Source: JBNFVY01 sp049943335 (lineage in GTDB: Bacteria > Pseudomonadota > Alphaproteobacteria > Rhodobacterales > Rhodobacteraceae). From it: 64,000 nucleotides of DNA. The first letter of the stretch is position 1; the number at the start of each line of letters is the position of its first letter. The translations under genes were made by a program, and so were the position numbers. This document shows, in pieces, positions 1 through 7,697 of the stretch. The notes beneath the pieces are model-generated. The model was given only the letters and a program-made list of their open reading frames with translations, was not told the DNA's origin and ran no database searches. The stretch is taken from assembly GCF_049943335.1 (NCBI RefSeq), contig NZ_JBNFVY010000001.1, positions 62,001 to 126,000 on the forward strand. The letters run 5' to 3'.

Positions 1-497
1 AGCGCGTGCGTCGAATGCATTGCGTGATGAAGGTTGGTTTCCATCCGTTTTTCCAGCACCTCTTCGACCTGATGTGGATCGTCGTAGTTCATCGACGCCG
101 ACCGCAACGTATCGCACATCAAATTGACAGCTTCCCGATCGGTGAGGATTTTGGGGTACTTGGTGAAGATGGCCGAGTTTTCAGGCGCTTCGATATGTTC
201 CTCTAACCCGACCGGATTGGACCGCGCCAAGCGGATCAATTCGAACAGAAGACACAGCAGATCCCGGTAATCCGCAGGTGACCATTTTGGGCCCTTGAAC
301 ACTTTGCCGATATCTTTCAGCGTGTGTTTGATCCCGGCCATATCATTTGAGATCGCGAAGGCGCCTGCCGCCGCGCCACCGATCATCATGAATTCGAACG
401 GAAGCGACTTCATGATGATCCCCAGCTTGCCGCCGGCTGCAATGTATCCGCCGAATACCATGATGAAGATAAGCGCAATGCCAACGATGCCGATCAT
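1..497 (-). CDS. motA: Flagellar motor stator protein MotA (partial, C-terminus beyond left edge)
   Basis: MotA forms, with MotB, the proton-conducting stator of the flagellar motor in the inner membrane. Reading leftwards from the ATG at 497, the N-terminus is MIGIVGIALIFIMVFGG, a first membrane helix, followed by a glycine/alanine-rich second helix. After that comes a cytoplasmic segment containing MNYDDPHQVEEVLEKRME, which is typical of MotA. About 165 residues are present; the remaining C-terminal helices lie outside the window. It is the last visible gene of a leftward run fliL-orf-motE-motA and sits 73 nt after the motE-like gene. MotB, its partner, is about 11 kb away at 10630-11475. 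Confidence 0.9.
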   Translation of the reverse strand, partial: MIGIVGIALIFIMVFGGYIAAGGKLGIIMKSLPFEFMMIGGAAAGAFAISNDMAGIKHTLKDIGKVFKGPKWSPADYRDLLCLLFELIRLARSNPVGLEEHIEAPENSAIFTKYPKILTDREAVNLMCDTLRSASMNYDDPHQVEEVLEKRMETNLHHAMHSTHA

Positions 498-570
498 TTT
501 CGACCCCTATCAAGTCCACGGACAAATGCCCGCCCAGAGAGTTGCACTTTTGGGTTAAAGAGTGATTGCG

Positions 571-1197
571 TTACTCGGTAGGAGCGCGCGCATTGCGCCC
601 CGCAAGGATGACGCTGATTGTATACGCAGTTTCCGGCTGCAGCCCGGCCATGACGGCTGCCGCGGCATCCGGTCTCATACGCCCCAGGAACCCAGCGGCG
701 AAATCAGGCGACATAGCCTCAAACAACGGAGCGGCTTCTTTGGGTTTCATGTTTTCATAGACCGATGTCAGCTTTGCCAGATCATTTTCGGCCGCAGTTT
801 CCGCGATCACCAATGTGGATTTCAGATCCTCTTCGGCCTGTTCCAGGGCGGCCATGTTCGTCATGATTTCCTGCCGCGCCAGATCCAGGGCGGCTGATCT
901 CTGTTGTAAATCGGCTTCGCGCTGCTCAAGCGCGGCTTCACGCGAGCGAAGGGCCAACAAAATGGCGCTGGGGTCGCCCTGTGCTTCGCAAACCAGATCG
1001 TCAGATACCGATTCATCCCCTTGCATGGCCGCAACGCCCTTGGCGATCGCAGAGCCGGTTCCACTTCCAAGGCGAAGCCCCGCCGATGAAATCAGCACAA
1101 GTGCCACGATCCACAGGGCACCACGGCCGGATCCCCACTTTTTTTTCGGCATTTTCGCCTTGGGCTTGGTTGCCTTTTGTTTTGTGGCCTTTGTCAT
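571..1197 (-). CDS. MotE-like flagellar protein (coiled coil plus MgtE-N-type helical domain)
   Basis: The 208-residue product has a Lys-rich cytoplasmic start, one membrane helix (about residues 29-45, ALWIVALVLISSAG), and a long charged coiled coil (about 80-145, rich in REAALEQREADLQQR-type heptads). It ends in an Ala/Met-rich helical domain (KPKEAAPLFEAM, FLGRMRPDAAAAVMAGL) that resembles the MgtE intracellular N domain found in MotE. In alphaproteobacteria MotE is a periplasmic MotC chaperone or flagellar stability factor encoded near motA/motC, and the location here fits. Its ATG overlaps the stop of the upstream gene (ATGA), so the two are translationally coupled. The assignment rests on architecture and neighbourhood, not on a signature motif. 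Confidence 0.65.
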   Translation of the reverse strand: MTKATKQKATKPKAKMPKKKWGSGRGALWIVALVLISSAGLRLGSGTGSAIAKGVAAMQGDESVSDDLVCEAQGDPSAILLALRSREAALEQREADLQQRSAALDLARQEIMTNMAALEQAEEDLKSTLVIAETAAENDLAKLTSVYENMKPKEAAPLFEAMSPDFAAGFLGRMRPDAAAAVMAGLQPETAYTISVILAGRNARAPTE

Positions 1198-1622
1198 TCC
1201 GCAGCCTCCACACGGGAACGCTGGCTAAGAAAAACGGTCTCGGCCACGGCATCTTTGTCATCGTCGGCCGCTACCGCCGGATCCGGCTGGGTTGGCCGAT
1301 CAGAGCGTGGTGCGGGTTGCTCGGTCGCAACCGGGTCCTCGGGCAAGTCGTGCATCGAGGCGATAAGCAGCTCCAACCGTTTGGCTGCGGCCTCGGCTCT
1401 CTCGGTGGTCTGACCCAGCTTTGCCCCGGATGACGCCGCCGTCTTTTGTGCCTCTACCAGTGTCTTGGTCATGTCATCGACCTGCGCCGACAAAACAGCA
1501 ATCGCCCCGCCGACGCCTTGTTCAAGATCGGTAAACCGGCTGAGGCGACGCGACAGAACGATACAATAGAACCCGGCGCCCAAAGCACCTGCGGCAAGAA
1601 GAATATCTGCGATCAGTTCCAT
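1194..1622 (-). CDS. Uncharacterised membrane-anchored coiled-coil protein in flagellar operon
   Basis: This is a 142-residue protein of unrecognised family. It starts with a membrane helix (about residues 4-24, IADILLAAGALGAGFYCIVLS), then has a predicted helical coiled-coil region (about 25-90; FTDLEQGVGGAIAVLSAQVD, AEAAAKRLELLIASMHDL). The C-terminus is acidic and Pro-rich and is probably disordered. It lies between fliL (12 nt upstream) and the motE-like gene, with which it shares an ATGA stop/start overlap, so it is clearly part of the fliL-motA operon. The topology would suit a small scaffold at the basal body membrane, but that is inference from position only. Confidence 0.6.
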   Translation of the reverse strand: MELIADILLAAGALGAGFYCIVLSRRLSRFTDLEQGVGGAIAVLSAQVDDMTKTLVEAQKTAASSGAKLGQTTERAEAAAKRLELLIASMHDLPEDPVATEQPAPRSDRPTQPDPAVAADDDKDAVAETVFLSQRSRVEAAE

Positions 1623-1633
1623 GCCCGACCCTT

Positions 1634-2131
1634 CTAGTTGAGTACGAATTCCATGATCAGAAGGTCGCGCACGCGACCTTCCCCAACGACAACCTGAATG
1701 CGCCGCAGCATTTGCGCACGCAGCCGAATGAGCGACATCGGATCTTGCAGATCGCGGATCTCGACAGCCCGAAGATACCCGTTCAATATGTCGATAATGC
1801 GCGGCAGCATAACCTCAACCTCGGGGACGTAGACCGGGGAAACTTCAAGCTGGGCCTGAAACCGCAGGTGTTGGCGCCCGCCATTTGCCCCCGTGTTGAT
1901 GATCAGCGGATCAAGCGCAACGAAAGCGACATCTGGCAGCTCTATGTCGACATCTTCACTGGCAGAACCGTCTGCAACCACAGAATCGGGCGCAAGAAAC
2001 ATACCCGAATAAACGGCAAAAAAGCCCCCGCCGCCCAACACGAGCGCAAGGACAAGACCGATCAAAAGCGGTTTTTTCGACCCCTTTTTCGGTTCTTCGC
2101 CTTCTGTTTCTTCTTCGTCCGCCATCTGCAT
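1634..2131 (-). CDS. fliL: Flagellar basal body-associated protein FliL
   Basis: FliL is a single-pass inner-membrane protein that rings or supports the MotAB stator. The 165-residue sequence has an acidic cytoplasmic N-terminus, a membrane helix around residues 19-41 (KKPLLIGLVLALVLGGGGFF), and a periplasmic SPFH-like domain. That domain contains the usual FliL features: FVALDPLIIN, HLRFQAQLEV, and a C-terminal RDLLIMEFVLN that matches the family's conserved ending. Two ATG codons (2131 and 2125) are possible starts and the upstream sequence does not decide between them. It is the first gene of the leftward operon, divergent from fliF across a 118-nt spacer with a CtrA-like site. Confidence 0.9.
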   Translation of the reverse strand: MQMADEEETEGEEPKKGSKKPLLIGLVLALVLGGGGFFAVYSGMFLAPDSVVADGSASEDVDIELPDVAFVALDPLIINTGANGGRQHLRFQAQLEVSPVYVPEVEVMLPRIIDILNGYLRAVEIRDLQDPMSLIRLRAQMLRRIQVVVGEGRVRDLLIMEFVLN

Positions 2132-2171
2132 GCCCGGCTTGTGAAATTTCCTTTGTTCTACAGCAAGGTGG

Positions 2172-2186
2172 CTAACCGAATGTTAA
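2172..2186. promoter_or_regulatory. CtrA-like binding site between fliL and fliF
   Basis: The spacer between divergent fliL and fliF contains CTAA-N7-TTAA, one mismatch from the CtrA consensus TTAA-N7-TTAA. CtrA controls flagellar genes in many alphaproteobacteria. A near-identical arrangement occurs in front of flgE (10578-10592), which strengthens the reading, but binding is inferred. Confidence 0.45.
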
Positions 2187-2249
2187 GGCCAATCGTCCAA
2201 GAACGAGACAAGAGCGCTGGCAGAAGCCATCGCGAAAAAGGAGCGGATC

Positions 2250-3935
2250 TTGGAACAGGTTCTTGCAGCGTGGTCGAATCTCGACGTGAGGCGACGGGTT
2301 ATTGTTGTCTTGGCGACAGTTGCGATGTTTGCATCGGTCATCGGCGTTTCCAGCATGGCATCGCGCCCCACGATGAGCTTGCTCTATGCCGGGCTCGAAC
2401 CTGGGCCCGCCGGCGAAGTGGTTCAGGCCCTGGAAGCATCCGACGCCGCATATGAGATTCGCGGTCAGTCGATTTTCGTCGATTCAAGTCGACGCGACGA
2501 ATTGCGCATGACGCTCGCAAGCGACGGAATGCCAACGAATTCGGCCAAGGGCTACGAATTGCTGGACGGGTTGACCGGCTTTGGAACAACGTCCCAGATG
2601 TTCGATGCCGCTTACTGGCGCGCCAAGGAAGGCGAACTGGCCCGCACGATCATGTCCTCGCCCAATATCCGCTCGGCGCGGGTTCACCTGGGAAATCCGA
2701 CCGGCGGCACATTTTCGCGTCAGGGCCGTGCGACCGCTTCGGTCACCGTGACCACGGGCGATGGATCGCTGTCACCATCACATGCGAAAGCACTGAAATA
2801 CCTTGTCGCGTCGGCCGTTTCTGGCCTGTCCACTGAGGATGTCGCCGTAATCGATTCGCGCGGTGGGGTCATCATGAGCGGCGACGAAGCGCTTTCCGCC
2901 GGTGCGACTGGCGACGACCGGGCGGCGGAACTGAAGCGTAACGTCGAACGCCTGCTCGAAGCACGCGTCGGCTATGGCAACGCCATTGTCGAAGTGAATG
3001 TCGAAACCGTCACGGAATCTGAACAGATCTTCGAACGCCGTTTTGACCCCGAAGGCCGTGTCGCGATCAGTTCCGAGACCGAAGAACGATCAAATTCGTC
3101 CACAGATAGCCGGAGCAACAGTGTGACCGTTGCATCGAACCTGCCAGACGGCGATGCAAGTGCAGGCGGTCAATCAAACGCGCAGGACAGCCAAACCCGC
3201 GAGCGCATCAATTACGAGGTGTCGGAAACCAAACGCGAGATTTCGCGCCTGCCTGGCGCGGTCAAGCGCCTTTCGGTTGCAGTGCTGCTGGATGGCATTC
3301 GAACTGTCGATCCAAATTCGGGTGAGCCGGTCTGGGAAGCGCGCGCGCAAAGCGAATTGGACGATTTGCGCGATCTGGTCGCGTCAGCAGTCGGGCTTGA
3401 CGAAACCCGTGGCGACACACTCACCATCAAAACGTTGGAATTCGAACCGATTGTGGCAGAAGGCACGGTCGGCGCTCAGGGATTTCTTCAGCGCCTGCAC
3501 CTGGATGTGATGAGCATCATTCAAATGGCGGTGCTTGCCATTGTGTCCTTGGTTCTGGGCCTGTTTGTGGTGCGGCCGATCTTGTCGCAAGAGCGCGCAA
3601 AAGGCACCGCGCCAGCCCTTTCCCCGCCGTCCGCAGAGTCCGATCAGGGTCCGGCGCCCGCATCCGGCGGCGCCATTCCAATCCCGGCAAATCCGCCGGC
3701 GCCCCTTTCAGCGGCCGCGCCAGACGGCGGCCTGCCCGCCCTGAGCGGCGAGATCGACGATGGGGACTTTGCCGCGCCGCAGATGGCCGTTGTCTCGGAT
3801 TTTGACTTAGGGGACGGCTTTGACGACATGTCCGATGACCCAGTCAAGCGCCTGAAAAGACTGATCGAAAATCGCGAAGAAGAAACCGTCGAGATTTTGC
3901 GAAACTGGATGGAATCCAATGAGGAGGAAGCTTGA
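2250..3935 (+). CDS. fliF: Flagellar M-ring protein FliF
   Basis: FliF polymerises into the MS ring, the membrane base on which the flagellum is built. The 561-residue product matches the family in length and layout. A first membrane helix lies near residues 17-37. Two ring-building motifs follow (YAGLEPGPAGEVVQALEASD; KEGELARTIMSSPNIRSARV), then a long Ser/Asn/Gln-rich insertion (about 270-320), a second membrane helix near 420-445 (MAVLAIVSLVLGLFVVRPIL), and an acidic C-terminal tail that would bind FliG. The start is TTG, chosen because AAAGGAG lies a few bases upstream and no better ATG exists. Its stop overlaps the fliH start (TGATG). Confidence 0.93.
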   Translation: MEQVLAAWSNLDVRRRVIVVLATVAMFASVIGVSSMASRPTMSLLYAGLEPGPAGEVVQALEASDAAYEIRGQSIFVDSSRRDELRMTLASDGMPTNSAKGYELLDGLTGFGTTSQMFDAAYWRAKEGELARTIMSSPNIRSARVHLGNPTGGTFSRQGRATASVTVTTGDGSLSPSHAKALKYLVASAVSGLSTEDVAVIDSRGGVIMSGDEALSAGATGDDRAAELKRNVERLLEARVGYGNAIVEVNVETVTESEQIFERRFDPEGRVAISSETEERSNSSTDSRSNSVTVASNLPDGDASAGGQSNAQDSQTRERINYEVSETKREISRLPGAVKRLSVAVLLDGIRTVDPNSGEPVWEARAQSELDDLRDLVASAVGLDETRGDTLTIKTLEFEPIVAEGTVGAQGFLQRLHLDVMSIIQMAVLAIVSLVLGLFVVRPILSQERAKGTAPALSPPSAESDQGPAPASGGAIPIPANPPAPLSAAAPDGGLPALSGEIDDGDFAAPQMAVVSDFDLGDGFDDMSDDPVKRLKRLIENREEETVEILRNWMESNEEEA

Positions 3936-4561
3936 TGTCCTCGTTGTTTCCGCTTGAGGATTTCGGCGCCTCTAAACCAAAGAAGCAGGCGCCCGAACCG
4001 GCCGCGCCTGCCCAACAGCCCCCCCCTGCGATGGCGGTCGACCACCAGGCGGAAAAAATGGCTGCGTATGAAAAAGGCTATAAGGCTGGATGGGACGACG
4101 CTGCTGCAGCGCAATCTAACGACGACAGCAGGATCGGGGCTGAGTTCGCCAGGAACTTCCAGGACCTTGGCTTCACATTCCACGAAGCGCGCAATCACGT
4201 GATGCGCGCAATGGAGCCGCTCTTGTCCGAGATCGTGTCCAAGGTGCTGCCGTCGGTCGTGTCCGAAACGATCGGGCAAACCATCATCGAAGAACTATTG
4301 CCTCTGGCGGAAACCGCCTCGGATACCCCGATTGAAATCCTCATCGCACCGGGTTCACGCGCGTCTCTTGAAACGCTGTTGGACGAAAACATCGCCGTGC
4401 CAATGACCATCGTCGAAGAGGAAACGCTGGCAGACGGCCAAGTTTACCTGCGCATGGGCAGCATCGAGCGGCACATCGACATGACGACCACCGTCGACAA
4501 GATCGGGCACGCGATCCAGGCGGTCTATGAATTGAACGATAAGGCAATGACTCATGGATGA
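3935..4561 (+). CDS. fliH: FliH-like flagellar assembly protein
   Basis: FliH regulates and docks the export ATPase FliI at the base of the flagellar type III secretion apparatus. The 208-residue protein has a Pro/Ala/Lys-rich N-terminus, a helical middle with spaced small residues (YEKGYKAGWDDAAAAQ, typical of the FliH GxxxG-like segment), and a C-terminal domain (VLPSVVSETIGQTIIEELL, VYLRMGSIERHIDMTTTVD) in the place of the FliI-binding region. An in-frame TTG lies one codon upstream, but the ATG at 3935 overlaps the fliF stop (TGATG) and follows GAGGAGG, so it is the likely start. Sequence conservation in FliH is low, so position in the fliF-fliN-fliP run carries much of the call. Confidence 0.75.
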   Translation: MSSLFPLEDFGASKPKKQAPEPAAPAQQPPPAMAVDHQAEKMAAYEKGYKAGWDDAAAAQSNDDSRIGAEFARNFQDLGFTFHEARNHVMRAMEPLLSEIVSKVLPSVVSETIGQTIIEELLPLAETASDTPIEILIAPGSRASLETLLDENIAVPMTIVEEETLADGQVYLRMGSIERHIDMTTTVDKIGHAIQAVYELNDKAMTHG

Positions 4562-4829
4562 AAACACCACGCAAAGCGCAAACCCGTTCACTCAGGTCCC
4601 GATCGAAATCACCATATCGGTCGGCAAGGCCCGGCCTTTGGTCAGCGACCTGCTGAAACTACAAAATGATTCGGTTTTGCCGCTGGACAAGAAAATCGAA
4701 GATCCGGTCGAACTCTACGTTGGCGACAAGCTCATCGCGCGCGGGCAGCTCGAAGAAATGGAAGGCGACGAAACCGGACGGCTTGCTGTGCGATTGACGG
4801 AAGTGGCCGATTTGAAGAATGGGCTGTAA
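4554..4829 (+). CDS. fliN: Flagellar motor switch protein FliN
   Basis: FliN forms part of the cytoplasmic C ring that sets the direction or speed of motor rotation. The 91-residue protein is a single SpoA (surface presentation of antigens) domain: VPIEITISVGKARPLVSDLL, then LPLDKKIEDPVELYVGDKLI, then GQLEEME and LAVRLTEV. It overlaps the end of fliH by 8 nt and is followed after 6 nt by fliP. The C-ring partners FliG and FliM are not in the window. Confidence 0.9.
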   Translation: MDENTTQSANPFTQVPIEITISVGKARPLVSDLLKLQNDSVLPLDKKIEDPVELYVGDKLIARGQLEEMEGDETGRLAVRLTEVADLKNGL

Positions 4830-4835
4830 CGGGAC

Positions 4836-5561
4836 ATGAAACAGCTTGGATTTGCGGCGCTGGTGCTGATCTTGTCGACCCTTCCGGGTTTCGGGCAGGA
4901 TCTGTCGATTTCGTTGGGCGACGAAGGGTCTTTGACCGCCCGTTCGATTCAACTTTTTCTGGTCATCACCTTGCTCAGCATCGTGCCCGGGCTGGCCATC
5001 ATGATCACCTGTTTCCCATTCATCGTGACCGTTCTGTCAATCCTTCGACAAGCGATCGGTCTGCAACAGGCCCCGCCGAATATGCTGATCGTCAGCTTGG
5101 CTCTTTTTCTGACCTACTTCGTGATGGAGCCTGTGTTCACCCAGGCGTGGGCTTCTGGCGTTCAGCCCCTGATCGACGGCCAAACAACTGTTGAAACCGC
5201 GTTTACCGCGACGATTGAACCGTTCCGCGGCTTCATGGGCAACCGGATAGACCCCGAGACCTTTGCGCATCTTGCGGAACTGCGCGAAACGGAACCTGTA
5301 GCGACCCTGGGGCCGCAAGCGCCCTTGTCGATCCTGGTTCCATCTTTCCTGCTGAGCGAAATCGAGCGCGCATTTCAGATCGGCTTTCTGATCTTTTTGC
5401 CGTTTCTTATCATTGACTTGGTGGTTGCCGCTATCCTGATGTCGATGGGTATGATGATGGTCCCACCAGCAATCGTATCGCTTCCATTCAAATTGGCGTT
5501 CTTTGTTGTCGCCGATGGATGGACGCTTATTTCAGGCGCGTTGGTCAGAAGCTATTTCTGA
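4836..5561 (+). CDS. fliP: Flagellar biosynthesis protein FliP
   Basis: FliP is the main subunit of the FliP/Q/R export gate of the flagellar type III secretion system in the inner membrane. The 241-residue product has a cleavable-type N-terminal signal (about residues 1-20, ending GFGQ). Further hydrophobic segments include SIVPGLAIMITCFPFIVTVLSILRQAIG, split here by the family's conserved T-CFPFIVTVLS block, and the C-terminal LPFLIIDLVVAAILMSMGMM followed by PFKLAFFVVADGW, both hallmark FliP motifs. It ends the rightward fliF operon, facing flgI across 26 nt with no clear terminator hairpin. Confidence 0.93.
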   Translation: MKQLGFAALVLILSTLPGFGQDLSISLGDEGSLTARSIQLFLVITLLSIVPGLAIMITCFPFIVTVLSILRQAIGLQQAPPNMLIVSLALFLTYFVMEPVFTQAWASGVQPLIDGQTTVETAFTATIEPFRGFMGNRIDPETFAHLAELRETEPVATLGPQAPLSILVPSFLLSEIERAFQIGFLIFLPFLIIDLVVAAILMSMGMMMVPPAIVSLPFKLAFFVVADGWTLISGALVRSYF

Positions 5562-5587
5562 TGCCCGGCGCGCTTGCCATGCAAACC

Positions 5588-6688
5588 TCAGCGCACCAGG
5601 AATTCGGCGTGGAGTGCCCCTGACGCCTTGATGCTCTTGAGAATGTCGATCATGTCGCGCGGCGCGACACCCAAGGCATTCAGGCCAGCGATGACCTCGG
5701 ACAGTGTCGTTCCATCAGGTATCTCTGCCAGCCCGATCCCCGGGTCTTCTTCAATTTGAGCCGTGGTTCGCGGGACGACGACGGTTTCCCCTTGGGAAAA
5801 CGGGTTTGGCTGAACCACAATCGGTTCCTCTTCGATCCGAAGTGTCAGATTGCCTTGGCTGACTGCGACCCGGGAAATGCGCACGTCGGCCCCCATGACG
5901 ATTGTCCCTGAACTTTGATCCACGACGACCCGCGCCTTGTTTTCTGGCCGAACTGGCAGGTTTTCGATTTGACCGACCGCGTGTGCCGGCGAAGGCGCGC
6001 GCATCGATGCGATATCCAGCAACACCGTGCCGGCATCCAGCATTTGGCTCACAGCCCGCCCATATTTCTGGTTGATCACGTTTTCGATCCGGCCGGCGGT
6101 CGTGAAATCCGGATTTCGCAATGCAAGGCGGATAGAATTGAGTTGCGAGAAATCAAAATCGATCTCTCGTTCGACCCGCGCGCCCGATGGAATGACACCC
6201 GCAGTCGGGACCCCTCGGACCACGGACGCGCCGTCACCTTCGGCCGCAATCCCGCCGGCGATGATCGTACCCTGCGCAACCGCATAGATCTGTCCATCGG
6301 CCGCATTCAAAGGTGTCATGATCAGCGTCCCGCCCAAGAGGCTCTTCGCGTCGCCGATCGCCGATACGGTGACATCGATTGTCCCGCCTGCGCGCGCGAA
6401 TGCCGGCAGGGTCGCTGTGACGAACACCGCAGCGACGTTCTTGGGGCCGAATTGCTCGCCCGTCACATTGACGCCGAGCCGTTCGAGAATGCTGGTCATG
6501 ATTTCTTCGGTGAAGGGCGCGTTGCGAATTCCGTCGCCCGTTCCGTTCAGCCCCACGACCAGGCCATACCCGACAAGATCGTTCCCCCGCACCCCGTCGA
6601 ATTCGACAAGGTCCTTGATACGCACCTGCGAGGCACTGGCCATCGTGGTGAAGAGCGTCAGGAAAATTGCCACCAGAATTCGGTTCAT
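5588..6688 (-). CDS. flgI: Flagellar P-ring protein FlgI
   Basis: FlgI builds the P ring that acts as a bushing for the rod in the periplasm. The 366-residue length is normal. A signal peptide (MNRILVAIFLTLFTTMASA) precedes the strongly conserved RIKDLVEFDGVRGNDLVGYG and LVVGLNGTGDG blocks. The C-terminus has LNALGVAPRDMIDILKSIK and GALHAEF, as expected for the family. The start codon overlaps the stop of flgL by one base, so flgE-flgK-flgL-flgI read as one leftward operon, downstream of or together with motB. Confidence 0.95.
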   Translation of the reverse strand: MNRILVAIFLTLFTTMASASQVRIKDLVEFDGVRGNDLVGYGLVVGLNGTGDGIRNAPFTEEIMTSILERLGVNVTGEQFGPKNVAAVFVTATLPAFARAGGTIDVTVSAIGDAKSLLGGTLIMTPLNAADGQIYAVAQGTIIAGGIAAEGDGASVVRGVPTAGVIPSGARVEREIDFDFSQLNSIRLALRNPDFTTAGRIENVINQKYGRAVSQMLDAGTVLLDIASMRAPSPAHAVGQIENLPVRPENKARVVVDQSSGTIVMGADVRISRVAVSQGNLTLRIEEEPIVVQPNPFSQGETVVVPRTTAQIEEDPGIGLAEIPDGTTLSEVIAGLNALGVAPRDMIDILKSIKASGALHAEFLVR

Positions 6689-7695
6689 CAGATGTAATCC
6701 GCCAATGAAAGTTGCGACAGCCGCGCTGTCATGGTGTAGAGCGCTTCAAGCTGACTTTGCGTTTCGGTCAATTCGGTGGCCACTTGGTAAGGGTCGATAG
6801 ACAACATGTCCGTTCGTGCAATTTCCAGCGCCGATGCTTCGCTGTCGTTTCGAACCGAGGCGGTTTCGACACGCCCTTCGGTCAAGCCCAGGTTCGCACG
6901 AACGCTCGCCAATGACGCATCGACCTCAAGCATCCGTGTGCCCGCTTCGCGCAACAGATCGGACTGCAAATCCAAATCGCCCGCGAATGTGCCCTGATGG
7001 ATCAAGGCGCCCAAGGCCATCCCCTTGAGGGTATCGCGAATTTCCTGGTCGTCTGCTTTGACGTCGATACTGACGGTCTGGTCCTGGGCGATGCGTACAT
7101 CAGTCATCGTGTTGGCAGACCCGGTATAGCCCGAAGTTTCAAACCCACCGCCGACATCGTCGAAATAGGCATCGACAGCCGCGATGACCCCTGCCGAGGT
7201 TGTTGCGGCAGAGACGGCGATTTGCAGATCCGCCAGAATGTCTTCACTGGGTGCCAGCGCGGGTTGATCCGTGGACCGCCCCGCAAAAAGCGATTTACCC
7301 CCAACGCGCGTGTTGAGGGCTGAAACCGTGCTCTCGAAGCGCTGAAAAGCGTCCAGCGCGGCTGTGCCCATCATCTGAGATGAACCCGAATTTCCGGCGG
7401 TCAGCATACCCGTCGACAATTCCGAAACATCGGTTTGTATCTTGTCCAGTGCGGTCTGCATGCTGCTCAAGAACAGGGCCGTTTCATTCGTTGCGGTCTT
7501 GTACGCTTTGATCGACGACAACGAATGTTCGATGGACGCAAGTGGGGCAAAGTCACCTGAAACCGCGGCGGCCACATTGCTCTTCTGACCCGAAGTCAGC
7601 TCATACGACAAACGCTCCATCGTCTCTTTCAATTGTGCGTTGTAACGCGTGTTTTGAAAGTAGCTCGACATATCACCTACGGAACTCATCTTCAT
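6688..7695 (-). CDS. flgL: Flagellar hook-associated protein FlgL (HAP3), flagellin-like
   Basis: FlgL is the second hook-filament junction protein and resembles flagellin. The protein has the flagellin-like N-terminal helix region (SYFQNTRYNAQLKETMERLS followed by YELTSGQK) and a C-terminal helix (RLSQLSLADYI). In-frame TTG (7701) and ATG (7695, 7689) codons are candidates. The ATG at 7695 is preferred because GGAG sits 8 nt upstream, giving 335 residues. It begins 3 nt beyond the flgK stop. The central part is variable and has no further recognisable domain. Confidence 0.85.
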   Translation of the reverse strand: MKMSSVGDMSSYFQNTRYNAQLKETMERLSYELTSGQKSNVAAAVSGDFAPLASIEHSLSSIKAYKTATNETALFLSSMQTALDKIQTDVSELSTGMLTAGNSGSSQMMGTAALDAFQRFESTVSALNTRVGGKSLFAGRSTDQPALAPSEDILADLQIAVSAATTSAGVIAAVDAYFDDVGGGFETSGYTGSANTMTDVRIAQDQTVSIDVKADDQEIRDTLKGMALGALIHQGTFAGDLDLQSDLLREAGTRMLEVDASLASVRANLGLTEGRVETASVRNDSEASALEIARTDMLSIDPYQVATELTETQSQLEALYTMTARLSQLSLADYI

Positions 7696-7697
7696 CG

